NCBI GenBank assembly: GCA_964473645.1
Contig: CAYYPW010000001.1
Coordinates: 248,001 to 312,000, forward strand
From: HdN1 sp964473645
Lineage (GTDB): Bacteria; Pseudomonadota; Gammaproteobacteria; Pseudomonadales; Ketobacteraceae
Length of the DNA: 64,000 bases
Reading direction: 5' to 3'
Made by a program: the position numbers and the translations under genes. A model generated the notes under the pieces. It was not told where the DNA came from. It did not search any database and worked only from the letters and a program-made list of their open reading frames with translations. Of the stretch, positions 44,912 through 55,470 are shown piece by piece. Position 1 is the stretch's first letter, and the number at the start of each line of letters is the position of its first letter.

Positions 44912-46837
44912 ATGTCCCTGATCACCCTACGCCAAGTCTCCATTGCCTTTGGCGGCCCCTCGCTGCTCAACCAGGTCAACCTGGGTATCGAAACCAACGA
45001 GCGTATCGCCATTGTGGGCCGCAACGGTGAGGGCAAATCGACCCTGTTAAAGCTGCTCGACGGCACCCTCAAAGCGGATGATGGCGAGGTTGTGCGCCGG
45101 CAGGGCCTTAAAGTCTCGACACTACAACAAGAGGTGCCCGGCGCTTACACCGGCACGGTATACGACGTCGTGGCCAGCGGATTCGGCGAAGCCGCCACCC
45201 AATTGCGCGAGTATGAAGCCCTGCTTGAAGCCGACCATGACGATGCCACGATGCAACGCCTGAGCGATCTGCAAGAAAAGCTGGAAGCCAGTGGTGCCTG
45301 GAACCTGCATGGCGCAGTGCTGCAGTGGGTATCACGACTGGGCCTGGACCCACATGAACAATTCGCCCCGCTCTCTGGCGGACGCAAGCGGCGCGTATTG
45401 CTGGCACAAGCTCTGGTCACCGAGCCCGATCTATTGCTGCTCGATGAGCCGACCAACCATCTGGACATCAACAGCATCGATTGGCTGGAAAAATTCCTCA
45501 AAGAATACCGCGGTACGCTGGTCTTCATCAGCCACGACCGCGCCTTTTTATCATCGCTGGCGACGCGCATCGTTGAACTCGATCGCGGCCAGTTATTCGA
45601 TCACCCCGGCAGCTACGATAAATATCTCGAAAACCGTGCCAGCCGCTTTGCGGTGGAAGGCAAGGTGAATTCCGAATTCGACAAGCGTTTATCGCAAGAA
45701 GAAGTATGGATACGCAAAGGCGTCGAAGCGCGCCGCACGCGTAACGAGGGACGTGTGCGCGCCTTGATTGCCATGCGCCGCGAGCATGCCGAACGCCGTT
45801 CCCGCGCGGGCAAGGCCAAGCTGGTGATCAGCGAGGCAGAAAAATCAGGCAAATTGGTACTCGAAACCCAACATTTGCATTATGAGATCGGCGGCCGCTG
45901 TTTGATTCAGGATTTTACCACCTCGGTATTCCGGGGTGATCGCATTGGCCTGGTGGGTGATAACGGCGTGGGTAAGACAACGCTGGTTCGCTTGCTACTC
46001 GGGCAGATCGAACCCACATCGGGCATCGTGCGTCATGGCACCAAGCTCGAAGTGTCGTATTTCGACCAGTTGCGTATGGCGCTCGATGAAGAAAAAACCG
46101 TGTTTGACAACGTGGTGGAAGGCTCTGATTGGGTCGAAGTCAACGGTGTGCGTAAACATGCATTGGGTTATCTGCAAGACTTTCTGTTTGCTCCCGCCCG
46201 CGCTCGCACCCCAGTGAAAGCGTTATCCGGCGGTGAACGCAATCGGCTTTTATTGGCCAAGCTATTTACCAAACCCGCCAACCTGTTGGTCATGGACGAA
46301 CCGACCAACGATCTCGACCTCGAAACGCTCGAACTGCTTGAAGAAGTCCTGACGAACTACCCCGGCACCCTGCTATTGATCTCGCACGATCGGGCTTTTC
46401 TCGATAACGTGGTCACCGATATCTGGGCGTTTGACGGTAACGGCGGTATTGAAGAATATGTCGGTGGCTATCTGGATTATTTGCGCCAGCGTCCCACGAC
46501 AACGCCCGGCAACAGTGGCGATTCAGCCAAAGAAAAAGCCGGCGATCCCGCCAAACCGGCAGCCCCCACCCTTGCCGCCGCCGTCAACAATACGACCAAC
46601 GCAAAAAACAAACCGGCCAAAAAACGCCTCAATTTTAACGAGCAACGTGAGTTAGAAAAAATTCCAGCCAAAATTGCTGCGCTTGAAAACGAACAAGCCG
46701 GCTTGCAAAAGAAACTGCAAGACCCGAATTTCTTCGTGCAGAGCGCCAAAGAAGCCACACAAGCCACCGAACGTCTAGGGCATATTGAAGAAGAGTTAAT
46801 GGCGTTGCTGGAACGCTGGGAAATATTAGGCGGCTAA
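44912..46837 (+). CDS. uup: ABC-F family ATPase Uup
   Basis: A 641-residue protein with two ABC domains: Walker A GRNGEGKST and GDNGVGKTT, signatures LSGGRKRRV and LSGGERNRL, Walker B LLLLDEPTNHLD and LVMDEPTNDLD. The linker between them is Arg-rich, and a C-terminal Lys/Ala-rich linker leads to a coiled coil (RELEKIPAKIAALENEQAGL) typical of Uup, which acts on ribosomes and DNA intermediates. No membrane part. A TATAAT at 44874-44879 may be its -10 element. Core gene after the defence block. Confidence 0.92.
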   Translation: MSLITLRQVSIAFGGPSLLNQVNLGIETNERIAIVGRNGEGKSTLLKLLDGTLKADDGEVVRRQGLKVSTLQQEVPGAYTGTVYDVVASGFGEAATQLREYEALLEADHDDATMQRLSDLQEKLEASGAWNLHGAVLQWVSRLGLDPHEQFAPLSGGRKRRVLLAQALVTEPDLLLLDEPTNHLDINSIDWLEKFLKEYRGTLVFISHDRAFLSSLATRIVELDRGQLFDHPGSYDKYLENRASRFAVEGKVNSEFDKRLSQEEVWIRKGVEARRTRNEGRVRALIAMRREHAERRSRAGKAKLVISEAEKSGKLVLETQHLHYEIGGRCLIQDFTTSVFRGDRIGLVGDNGVGKTTLVRLLLGQIEPTSGIVRHGTKLEVSYFDQLRMALDEEKTVFDNVVEGSDWVEVNGVRKHALGYLQDFLFAPARARTPVKALSGGERNRLLLAKLFTKPANLLVMDEPTNDLDLETLELLEEVLTNYPGTLLLISHDRAFLDNVVTDIWAFDGNGGIEEYVGGYLDYLRQRPTTTPGNSGDSAKEKAGDPAKPAAPTLAAAVNNTTNAKNKPAKKRLNFNEQRELEKIPAKIAALENEQAGLQKKLQDPNFFVQSAKEATQATERLGHIEEELMALLERWEILGG

Positions 46838-46880
46838 CCTCTTCACTAATTTACAAGCAGCGTTTTTACAGGGGCATCTC

Positions 46881-47891
46881 TCAACGCCCCTGAAACGCCC
46901 GGCGTAATTGGCGCCCGCATTCCGCCGACGAGGCGCCGCTGCCTTTACTTTTTTCATCGCGTGCGATCACACCGTAGTAACGCTTGCTGGCATCGATCCA
47001 CGGGTAAAAGCCAAAGGCCCCGGCACTGCTGAAGGCGCCGTCACCCGTGCGCGGATCGCTTTCGATCCAGTGGCCAAGCCCATATTGCCACTGCATAGTG
47101 GCAGGTATTGGTGTGTACACCGCTGCCGCACACACGGTAGGTTGCGTACACACGGCATGTGTGCCTAATTGCGCGCCCAACAATAATCGCCCATCCAGCA
47201 GGGCCCGCAAAAAAAGCGCATAATCAACGGCCGATGTGGTCATACCGCCCGATAACAGCGGGGAGCCGAAACTCAGCGTTAAAGGAAGGCCCAACGTGCT
47301 GGTAATTTCATTGGCCAGCGCTGCATTGGTATAGTCTGCTAACCCCAAGGCATTGATACCTAAATATTGAAAATGGCCGCCATTATAGAAAAATTTGTTT
47401 TCATGCTGCGGCGTATGCTCTTCGTTATTACGTGCGCTGAAACACTCTGCGACAGTTTGTGTGTTCCGCCTGGCTTCACGCCAGCGCACACAACGACCGG
47501 GCTTTAAGCTGGTATATCCCGTTTGCATCGTAAGCGCTTTTATATCGGCCGGTAATAATTGGCCTTTGCGCTTTTGCACGACATAGGCGGCAAATATCCA
47601 TTTGCTGGCCGAGGCAATGGGCATCACTGTGTGTGCACGCGGTGCATCTGCGCCGCGAGTACCGCTGTACAAGCTGCGCTCCTTGTCCCCGATTTCCCAG
47701 TAAAACGGTTGAATAGCCTGACAGGCCGGGATTTCGAGCGCCGTCGCAAGGAATTCGGGTATCGTTGCGTGTGCAGTGGTAACGCTCGTCAGCACACTGA
47801 AGACGAACAACAGCACCAGCCAGCGGTGGATCGATGGTGAGCGTTGCTGGCATTGGTTCAAGGTGGCTGTTGGCTGCGGGTAGAGGGGCAT
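46881..47891 (-). CDS. Exported serine hydrolase (beta-lactamase-like)
   Basis: About 336 residues from the ATG at 47891, chosen because a signal sequence follows (RWLVLLFVFSVLTSVTTAHA) and GGAG lies about 10 nt upstream; the frame could extend to 48050. The SxxK motif is SASK (in MPIASASKWIF), and a YxN-like region and QYGLGHW follow. This places it in the class C beta-lactamase/penicillin-binding-protein superfamily. Likely periplasmic. Substrate unknown; true beta-lactamase activity is not implied. Confidence 0.75.
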   Translation of the reverse strand: MPLYPQPTATLNQCQQRSPSIHRWLVLLFVFSVLTSVTTAHATIPEFLATALEIPACQAIQPFYWEIGDKERSLYSGTRGADAPRAHTVMPIASASKWIFAAYVVQKRKGQLLPADIKALTMQTGYTSLKPGRCVRWREARRNTQTVAECFSARNNEEHTPQHENKFFYNGGHFQYLGINALGLADYTNAALANEITSTLGLPLTLSFGSPLLSGGMTTSAVDYALFLRALLDGRLLLGAQLGTHAVCTQPTVCAAAVYTPIPATMQWQYGLGHWIESDPRTGDGAFSSAGAFGFYPWIDASKRYYGVIARDEKSKGSGASSAECGRQLRRAFQGR

Positions 47892-48181
47892 AGGTGAGCG
47901 TCTCCAGGCTATCACTCTCTTGGCAGTCGTTTTTATGACAAGCGCTTTCTTGTTCATTGTTTTCATTAAAAACGGCCACGAAGGGCCAAGTCTTGCACGA
48001 TGAGGTCTGTTCACCTTATGCCAGCCCAGGGGGCTGGTGCAAGATCCCATTGAACACGCGATAGACTCAGTTTTTGCGGTGATTCACACTTCATCGGCAG
48101 TAGACAAGTTGTCGCGGCTGTCGCTTGGCTCTGTCCGCTGCTAAGCTTGACTTATCACCCGCTCAGCCTCATAAGACATTG

Positions 48182-49981
48182 ATGATATTGCATACGCTCC
48201 GACTCTCTTTGCTTCTGCTGCTACTGGCTACGTGGCCCGGTAGCGTCGCGGCGATGCCTGCACTGTCGGTGTTGAAGGATGAGATACATCTGCATCACCA
48301 CCTGCAGTACCTCGAAGATCCTGAGCACGCTTTAACCCTTGAACAGGTGCGTGAACCTTCGCAGACCTGGCTGCCTAACGGCAAGACTGCGTTCAATCGC
48401 GGCTACAGCAAATCAACGTGGTGGCTGCGCACGCAGCTCAGTAACCCCGATCCGACCTCCAAACCTCGTTTGCTTGAGATTGGCTATGCCGCGCTGGATG
48501 CAATAGACATTTTCATTGTGGATAACGGCGTGCATCTACAAACCCTAAAAATGGGGGACAAGCTCCCCTATGCGCAACGCCCCGTCGATCATCGCTTTTT
48601 TATTGCCCCTATCACCTGGCAGCCAAACCAAACGCTGGATATTTATCTGCGCGTACGCTCAAACGGTACGATTCAGGTGCCATTGACCTTATGGGATTAC
48701 AGTCGCTTTTACAGCGTCGACAATATCAATACCACGCTGGAAGGGGTTTATTTCGGCGGAATGGCGGCGATTGCGCTTTATAACCTACTGATCTTTTTTG
48801 TGCTGCGCGATCGAAACTACCTGATTTATGTCGGATTCATGATATGCACCGGCATGACCATGGCAGCCCAGTCAGGTCTGGCGTTTCGCTTTTTGTGGCC
48901 AGACGCAACGCAATGGAATGATCTGGCCATCATTTTTTTCACGACGGCGACGGCTGGCTTCGCGTCGTTGTTCACACTGCAATTCATGCAAGTGAAAACC
49001 ATATCCCCTGTACTTGCTCGCTGGCTTCTCGCCGTCGCGGTTGTTAGCGGCGTACTGATGGCGTTATGTTTTGTTGCACCTTATCGAATAATGGCAATGA
49101 CCATTCTGATTCACCTTATGGTTGCCAGCATCGTGGCCGTGGTAGCCGGTGTCTACGCGCTTTTGCGCGGTGTGCCATCAGCACGCATCTACATGGCGGC
49201 ATGGTCCATCCTGCTGGTAGGTGCGACGGTGGCGGCACTGTTGCGGCTGGGCGTGGTGCCGGTCAATGTATTCACCGAATACTCGGCTCAGTTTGGTTCA
49301 CTGGTAGAATGCATTTTGCTGTCACTGGCGCTGGCTAATCGCATCAACGCCGAACGCAAATTGCGTTTTGCAGCGCAAAACGAAGCCTTGCGGACTTCGC
49401 AGCGCGTCAATGCCGAACTGGAGCACCGCGTGCAGGAACGTACGCAAGCCCTCGAACAACTTAACCGCCAGTTGCAGCAGCTCTCGGAAACCGATCAATT
49501 GACGGGTCTTGCAAATCGACGCCATCTCGAAAATCGCCTGCAGATGGAATGGGCCCGATGCCTGCGTCAGCAACACTCATTGGCGGTGATCTTGCTGGAT
49601 ATCGATCATTTCAAGCAGGTCAATGACCGCTTTGGACACCCTGCGGGGGATAGCTGTCTGCAGCAAGTCGCCACCATGATACAGGAAGGTCTGCGCTGGC
49701 CGGCCGATGTCATTGCCCGTTATGGTGGAGAAGAATTCTGTCTGGTGCTGCCCGAAACCGATGCGCAAGGCGCTGCCAAGGTGGCCGAACGTATCCGTGA
49801 ACGCGTCGCCAATTCACCGATTCTGACCCAGGACAAACAGTTCAAGGTCAGTGTCAGCATTGGATTGTTTGCTGCGGTGCCCTTTGATGAATGTACACCG
49901 GCAGCCTATGTTCATCGTGCAGATGCCGCGTTATATCAATCGAAACTGTCAGGCCGTGATCGCGTCACTATCGCGGCTTGA
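48182..49981 (+). CDS. 7TMR-DISM diguanylate cyclase
   Basis: About 599 residues: signal peptide (LRLSLLLLLLATWPGSVAA), a periplasmic 7TMR-DISMED2-type sensory domain (~25-165), seven membrane helices (~185-385), a short coiled coil (ELEHRVQERTQALEQLNRQL), and a C-terminal GGDEF domain with DQLTGLANRR and the active-site loop YGGEEFCLVLP. The GGEEF signature is intact, so c-di-GMP synthesis is expected. Carbohydrate or other extracellular ligands are typical for the sensory domain. The frame may extend to 48125. Convergent with another c-di-GMP enzyme. Confidence 0.88.
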   Translation: MILHTLRLSLLLLLLATWPGSVAAMPALSVLKDEIHLHHHLQYLEDPEHALTLEQVREPSQTWLPNGKTAFNRGYSKSTWWLRTQLSNPDPTSKPRLLEIGYAALDAIDIFIVDNGVHLQTLKMGDKLPYAQRPVDHRFFIAPITWQPNQTLDIYLRVRSNGTIQVPLTLWDYSRFYSVDNINTTLEGVYFGGMAAIALYNLLIFFVLRDRNYLIYVGFMICTGMTMAAQSGLAFRFLWPDATQWNDLAIIFFTTATAGFASLFTLQFMQVKTISPVLARWLLAVAVVSGVLMALCFVAPYRIMAMTILIHLMVASIVAVVAGVYALLRGVPSARIYMAAWSILLVGATVAALLRLGVVPVNVFTEYSAQFGSLVECILLSLALANRINAERKLRFAAQNEALRTSQRVNAELEHRVQERTQALEQLNRQLQQLSETDQLTGLANRRHLENRLQMEWARCLRQQHSLAVILLDIDHFKQVNDRFGHPAGDSCLQQVATMIQEGLRWPADVIARYGGEEFCLVLPETDAQGAAKVAERIRERVANSPILTQDKQFKVSVSIGLFAAVPFDECTPAAYVHRADAALYQSKLSGRDRVTIAA

Positions 49982-50003
49982 TATCAACCCACAAGGGCGC
50001 GCT

Positions 50004-52562
50004 TTAGTAAGCCCCCTGTTCCTTTAAATATTGCTGGAATTCGCTAGCCGTAATGGGCCTGCTAAAAAAGTAGCCTTGTCCATAGTCGCAACCCAATTGT
50101 TTGAGAAAACTCAATTGTTGAGTGTTTTCTATTCCTTCCGCTACGACTTTTAAACCCAGGCCGTGCGCAAGTGCAACGGTGGCTGACACCAGTTCACGAT
50201 CCGCTTGATCTTCAATGATGTCCCTGACAAAACTGCGATCAATTTTCAAAGTATCAAACGGATAATTGCGCAAATAACTCATTGAAGAATACCCGGTGCC
50301 GAAATCATCCATGGCAAGATTCACACCCATGGCATGTAACCGGGATAACGCTTCCTTGATGTTTTCAAGGCCGCTCATCAATACGCCTTCGGTGATTTCA
50401 AGTTCCAGACAGCTGCATTCGATTTTGGCGGTGGCAATTTCGTTGCTTATCTTTTGTATGAGGGTGGGATCTCGAAACTGACGCGGGGAAATATTGATGG
50501 CGATGCGCAGCGGACGTTTTAGTGCATGCTGCCAGTGCGCCAGTTTTTGCAGGGCTTCGCGCAAGACAAACTCGCCAATTTGCACAATATGGCCGGTTTG
50601 CTCGCTCACCGGAATAAATTCATCGGGGGATATAAACCCCAAGGTCGCGTTTTCCCAACGCAGGAGCGCCTCGGCGCCAATCACTTGCAGGGTGCTCAAA
50701 TCGATCAGCGGCTGAAACCGTAGGCTGAACTCGCCACGCGTGAGGGCGCCATGCATTTTTTCTTCCAGCAATAAGCGACGAGAAACATCCTTATTCATTT
50801 GTTCGGTGAAAAAATGGTAGTTGTTGCGGCCCTGCTCCTTGGAGTGGTACATCGCCGTGTCGGCACGACGCAAAAGATCGCTGGCGTTTGCGCCATCGTC
50901 GGGATAGCAAGCAATACCGATACTGGTGGTCAGCACCAATTCACGTCCATCAATCTTGAAGGGGTAACGAAATTGGTCAAGCAAATGGTTCGCCACCAGA
51001 CTTGCATCCAGCGCGTTACCCAATTCAGTCAGCAATATTATAAATTCATCACCGCCCAAACGGCCGACAGTATCCGCGCTACGCACCACCTTTTTAAGGC
51101 GTCGTGAGGCTTCTACCAACACTTTGTCGCCCCAATCGTGGCCGAGGGTATCATTAACCTTTTTGAAATTATCCAGATCAAGAAAACAGACAGCCATTTT
51201 ATGCTGATGGCGCTGCGATTCTTTCAGCGCTTGCTCAAGCCGATCCATCGCCATCAAGCGATTGGGTAAATCGGTTAAGCTATCAAAATTCGCTTGATGA
51301 TAAATACGCTGGCGTTGATGCTTTTGTACCGTGATGTCTCGCCACACCGTATGTATCACACGGGTTCCGCTTTCAGTGATCAGGGGTGTCAGTAACACTT
51401 CTACCGGGAACACCTCGCCATTGGCACGCACATGATCCCACTCAAAGCGGTTGCTGCCTTTCTCCAGCGCAATTTGCATCATCTCATCGGCTTTTTCTCC
51501 CGAATCTCTGCCGTCAGGTTGTTTTAAAGGCGACAGTTTGGAGGGGTGCTGCTGCAGAAAATCCTGTTTGTCGTGATAACCGAGCATGTCCAGCGTCGCC
51601 TGATTACACTCCACAAATTTTTCATTCTCGATAATCAGAATGGCGTCACGCGAATTTTCAAACAGATCACGGTATTTTCGTTCGCTGAGTTGTCGTCTGG
51701 TTTCTTCTGCCCTTTTTTCGGTAATATCTTCAAAGACGGCAACACAGACGGTGCCGTCATCACCATGTTCGAAACTCGACACCAACACTCGGGCCCAGAA
51801 GGACGTGCCATCTTTTTTGCTGTGTTGCTGCTCACCCATCCATGGTTTTTGATAATCGAATCCAGCAAATATCGGCTCCGGGCGCTCAGATGTATTCTGG
51901 TGAGAATGTGCAAACACCTGCGTTATTGGTGTCCCTACGATCTCGTCGGCATCGTAACCAAACATGGCAACATATTTGGGGTTGGCATAAATAACAATGT
52001 CGTCACTGGCACGAAACACACAGAGGGCGTCAGCCACATTCTGCAGAATGCGGGTATAAAACTGATGCTGGTGCTCCAGCGCAAGGCGTGGCGTAATATC
52101 CGTCAGCATCAATAAAAAGCCGCTGAGCTTGCCTTCAACATCCTTCTGATGCACCCATTGCAGCTGAATATCCAGCGGGTGTCCCGCCTTGTGTTCAAAC
52201 CGCAACAAACAGGGGGAAGGTCTGGGCTGATCTCGCAACGCGTCGCTGAAAAACATACCTGACGCACAAGGGGCGTTGGGGGTCTGTGAATCCCACAGGC
52301 GTCTGCCCGTCAATTCTTCTATTGAATAGCCCAGCAAATCGACCAGCGCCGCATTGCTATAGGTTATCTGGCCTTCAAGATCAATCAGTTGAATCGCAAA
52401 GGGAAGAATATCGAACAGGTCTTTAAACGCAGTGGCATTATCGAGACAGATACCGGCATCAGCCGCAACAAAAGCAGGCGTCGAAGACGCCTGAACAACG
52501 GAGCGATCCGTCAGTCTTTGTTTTGTTGGCTTCACCGAAGACCTCACCCAAGCTACGTGCAT
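50004..52562 (-). CDS. PAS-PAS-PAS-GGDEF-EAL c-di-GMP regulator
   Basis: About 850 residues with three PAS sensor domains (DLFDILPFAIQLIDLEGQIT; LQNVADALCVFRASDDIVIY; DLFENSRDAILIIENEKFVE), a GGDEF domain with intact RLGGDEFIILL and DSLTDLPNR, and an EAL domain with GAEALLRWE, DDFGTGYSSMSYL and a late VVAEGIE. Both catalytic domains look complete. No membrane segment, so a cytosolic sensor. The start is uncertain: a TTG at 52652, ATG at 52562 or GTG at 52535 (GGTGAGG upstream) are all in frame. Single gene. Confidence 0.88.
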   Translation of the reverse strand: MHVAWVRSSVKPTKQRLTDRSVVQASSTPAFVAADAGICLDNATAFKDLFDILPFAIQLIDLEGQITYSNAALVDLLGYSIEELTGRRLWDSQTPNAPCASGMFFSDALRDQPRPSPCLLRFEHKAGHPLDIQLQWVHQKDVEGKLSGFLLMLTDITPRLALEHQHQFYTRILQNVADALCVFRASDDIVIYANPKYVAMFGYDADEIVGTPITQVFAHSHQNTSERPEPIFAGFDYQKPWMGEQQHSKKDGTSFWARVLVSSFEHGDDGTVCVAVFEDITEKRAEETRRQLSERKYRDLFENSRDAILIIENEKFVECNQATLDMLGYHDKQDFLQQHPSKLSPLKQPDGRDSGEKADEMMQIALEKGSNRFEWDHVRANGEVFPVEVLLTPLITESGTRVIHTVWRDITVQKHQRQRIYHQANFDSLTDLPNRLMAMDRLEQALKESQRHQHKMAVCFLDLDNFKKVNDTLGHDWGDKVLVEASRRLKKVVRSADTVGRLGGDEFIILLTELGNALDASLVANHLLDQFRYPFKIDGRELVLTTSIGIACYPDDGANASDLLRRADTAMYHSKEQGRNNYHFFTEQMNKDVSRRLLLEEKMHGALTRGEFSLRFQPLIDLSTLQVIGAEALLRWENATLGFISPDEFIPVSEQTGHIVQIGEFVLREALQKLAHWQHALKRPLRIAINISPRQFRDPTLIQKISNEIATAKIECSCLELEITEGVLMSGLENIKEALSRLHAMGVNLAMDDFGTGYSSMSYLRNYPFDTLKIDRSFVRDIIEDQADRELVSATVALAHGLGLKVVAEGIENTQQLSFLKQLGCDYGQGYFFSRPITASEFQQYLKEQGAY

Positions 52563-52752
52563 CCAATCTGAACACAAGCTTTGATTATAGTCATGATCCC
52601 GCAGCTCAGTACGTCGTTTGCAGGTCAGCCCCGCAGGCTCCTGAACCGTCAAGATATCGCTAACGTATTGATATTTTTATTTTTAATTCTATTTTTAAAA
52701 GACGCGGCCCCACTGACAACCGCATCAGCCCATTATGCAGCTGACTCACCCT

Positions 52753-53364
52753 CTATATTGCTCCTTTTTCGGTGACACCCAGATAAGCGCTGATCATAAG
52801 GGTCAACTCATCGGTCAGCTCTCGTTCACAGATAAACGGCGGTTCCTCACTTAAATAACGCACCACGGTGAATATGGTGCTGTTGACGATCACGAACACC
52901 TTGGTATGCAGGTTTTCTACCTGCCATTGTCGATGATGCTTGGTGAAATATAACCGCGTAATCTCAAGAAAAAACTGCTGCAGGGTATCAACCACGCGGT
53001 GGGTAGGCAATCGATACCAATTGCGCACCAATTCCAGGTAGAGCCCTTCATTGCTATGCAACAACACCAACGCGGCGCGAATGGCATTACGCGTCAATTG
53101 TGGCAGGCTCAGGTGCTCTGATGTCGGTACACCGGCCCTCAGTACCTGCGTTATTTGCTGGGCGATGCGTTCTACCAGTGCGTCGATCAGGGCTTCTTTG
53201 CTCTCGAAATATTGATACAGCGAGCCCACGCTCACCCCTGCCAGTTCGGCAATCACTGGCGTGCTGGTGCCATCTAGCCCGCGCTGGGCGATACAGCGGG
53301 CGGTCGCATCGATCAGAGTATCTACCATCTGACGGGAGCGTTGTTGCTGCGGGCGTTTACGCAT
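52753..53364 (-). CDS. TetR/AcrR family transcriptional regulator
   Basis: A 203-residue protein with a basic start (RKRPQQQRSRQ) and the TetR DNA-binding domain (TLIDATARCIAQRGLDGTST, IAELAGVSVGSLYQYFESK). Full length. No neighbour on the same strand forms an operon with it and no divergent target is adjacent, so its regulon is not apparent. Confidence 0.88.
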   Translation of the reverse strand: MRKRPQQQRSRQMVDTLIDATARCIAQRGLDGTSTPVIAELAGVSVGSLYQYFESKEALIDALVERIAQQITQVLRAGVPTSEHLSLPQLTRNAIRAALVLLHSNEGLYLELVRNWYRLPTHRVVDTLQQFFLEITRLYFTKHHRQWQVENLHTKVFVIVNSTIFTVVRYLSEEPPFICERELTDELTLMISAYLGVTEKGAI

Positions 53365-53490
53365 GGGGGGCTCATGGAAATGCGAAGATTGCTTCAGATT
53401 ATAGCGATAGACCTAGGGGGCCGTCTCTATCCTGACGCAGGAACAAGCCTAAAGCGATAAGGGCTGACGCCAATTAAAAGCACCTAAACT

Positions 53491-54756
53491 CTATTTGTCG
53501 GATTGCGACGGTATATTTACACTGACAACCGTTCCGCCATTTTCGCCCGCCACAGCCTGTAAATGCCAACCAAGCTTGCTACAAATTAACATCACGATAT
53601 AAAGCCCGAGTCCGCCATAGCCAATATTCATCGCGAAATCTTTTTCACCCGAAATTAGTGCACGCAGCGCTTCCGGCAAGCCTGCGCCGTTATCCACCAC
53701 CTGCAAACAATTATCACCCGTCACTACGCGAACGCGGCTATCCGTGTGTTGCAAAGCATTTTGAAGCAAATTGCGCAGTAACATCTTCAATAAGGTGCGG
53801 TCTGTATCCAGTGTCATTGCAACAAGCCCCGCCGTATCCACTCGTGTATCCACTGGAAAACGCCCTGAGAGATCGTCCAATACTTCACGCACCAACGCGG
53901 GTACATCTATTTTCTCAAACTGATGTTTAGTGTCGGTACGACGGGTTAATTTCAGCAGCATATCGACATTGGCACTCATTTCTTCACAAGCGTGACCAAT
54001 TCGCTCAACGGTTTTTCTATCATTTACATCCAGCCGATCACGCCGCATCAAGATATCGACAGCCCCCGACACCACCGCAATGGGCGTACGCAGTTCATGG
54101 CTGGCGAGATTCGTCAAGGATTGCTCGCGACGCACAAACGCTTCAAGTTGGTCAAGAAACGCGTTGAAGGTCACCGCGATCATCCGCAGTTCAGTATCGA
54201 TATAGTCGTGTGGCAGCCGGGACATTTGCTTGCCCGCCGTAATGTTTTGCATGCGGTGCGTAAGATCGCGCAGAAGGCGCGTTAATCGCTGGCTTCCCAG
54301 CTTGGCAAAAAAATAGGTGAATAGCAGCATTACCGCCGACGCCACAGCCAATATCATCTGAAACGATGCTTCACGCTCTTCAAAGGCAGAGATATCACGC
54401 GCCACAAATATTTGAGCGTGTGGTAATTGCTCGGTACGCACCAAAAATGTTTGTCGCCCGAATTCTATTTCACCACTAAAGGGCAGCGGTAAGCCTTCAA
54501 ATATTGCTGGTAGTTTCGATGTTTGCTGGCTACCGGCAGGAATATAAAAAATCTTGATACCTGCACTCTCCCACTCTATTTTTTGATCCTGCGGATGACG
54601 TGTAAGCAGAAAGTGGATCTCATCGTCGAGATCATTTTGCAGCATGGTGGATTCGAGGTCATCATTGACAATCATCAGCAATACCACCATGGCGACGGCG
54701 ACAGTAATGCTAAATGCAAAAAAAGTCAGATGTACCCGTGCGGATATGGATCGCAT
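53491..54756 (-). CDS. Sensor histidine kinase
   Basis: A 421-residue inner-membrane kinase: transmembrane helix 1 (~10-29), periplasmic domain of ~105 residues, helix 2 (MILAVASAVMLLFTYFFA), HAMP-like linker, HisKA with the phospho-His in SHELRTPIAV, and HATPase with NLLQNALQHT (N box), VVDNGAGLP (G1) and a GYGGLGLYIV (G2). All catalytic boxes present. It follows 5 bases after the response regulator and is the second gene of this pair. Confidence 0.9.
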   Translation of the reverse strand: MRSISARVHLTFFAFSITVAVAMVVLLMIVNDDLESTMLQNDLDDEIHFLLTRHPQDQKIEWESAGIKIFYIPAGSQQTSKLPAIFEGLPLPFSGEIEFGRQTFLVRTEQLPHAQIFVARDISAFEEREASFQMILAVASAVMLLFTYFFAKLGSQRLTRLLRDLTHRMQNITAGKQMSRLPHDYIDTELRMIAVTFNAFLDQLEAFVRREQSLTNLASHELRTPIAVVSGAVDILMRRDRLDVNDRKTVERIGHACEEMSANVDMLLKLTRRTDTKHQFEKIDVPALVREVLDDLSGRFPVDTRVDTAGLVAMTLDTDRTLLKMLLRNLLQNALQHTDSRVRVVTGDNCLQVVDNGAGLPEALRALISGEKDFAMNIGYGGLGLYIVMLICSKLGWHLQAVAGENGGTVVSVNIPSQSDK

Positions 54757-54761
54757 GTGTT

Positions 54762-55457
54762 TTACGCACCCGGCGGTTGCAGACGATAGCCACGCCCATG
54801 TATGGTTTTAATCATTGGATCACCAAAGCTTTGCTGCAATTGTTTGCGAAGCATGTAGACATGTGTCCGTAATGTATTTGCATCCATTTCTCGATTCGTG
54901 CCAAAGGCGTCTTGCAGTTGTTCATGCGTCACAATATTGGGGGACGCGCGCATAAAGGTCTCGAGTAACCGTGCTGCGCTCCCACTGAGTGTCAGCGGAT
55001 CACACCCTTCCAGAGTCGCTTTAAGTGTACCGGGATCAAAGCTGAGTTTGCCCACCTGCAACCGGTCACGCGGTGGGCGGTGGCGGCGATCAAGCGCCAG
55101 CACGCGTAACTCAAGCTCGCGTAAATTGAAGGGTTTTACCAGATAATCATCGGCCCCTTGGGCAAACCCCTGTTCCTTGTCCTGCAACTGATCTTTGGCG
55201 GTCATCATGATGACCGGTGTATTACATTTAAGGTCGGTGCGAATGCGGCGGCATATTTCGTAACCGGACACACCCGGCAACATTACATCCAATACAATCA
55301 CATCATAGGTATTGGTTGCCAGCAAATGCAGCGCCGTCAGCCCATCAGGGGCAAAATCCAGTATGAATCGGTTCTGGTCAAAATACTCAAAGAGGTTTTC
55401 GGCAAGCGCCAAATGGTCTTCGACAATCAGCATTCTGATGCCATCAGCGGTCGGCAT
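54762..55457 (-). CDS. OmpR-family response regulator
   Basis: A 231-residue protein with a receiver domain (MLIVEDHLAL, phospho-Asp in VIVLDVMLPG, Lys in DYLVKPFNLREL) and a C-terminal winged helix (NTLRTHVYMLRKQLQ, IKTIHGRGYRL). Paired with the sensor kinase just downstream. It starts only 14 bases after the stop of the GT39 gene on the same strand, so GtrA-GT2-GT39-regulator-kinase probably form one transcript, suggesting signal-driven envelope modification. Confidence 0.9.
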   Translation of the reverse strand: MPTADGIRMLIVEDHLALAENLFEYFDQNRFILDFAPDGLTALHLLATNTYDVIVLDVMLPGVSGYEICRRIRTDLKCNTPVIMMTAKDQLQDKEQGFAQGADDYLVKPFNLRELELRVLALDRRHRPPRDRLQVGKLSFDPGTLKATLEGCDPLTLSGSAARLLETFMRASPNIVTHEQLQDAFGTNREMDANTLRTHVYMLRKQLQQSFGDPMIKTIHGRGYRLQPPGA

Positions 55458-55470
55458 GGGGAGTCCCGTG

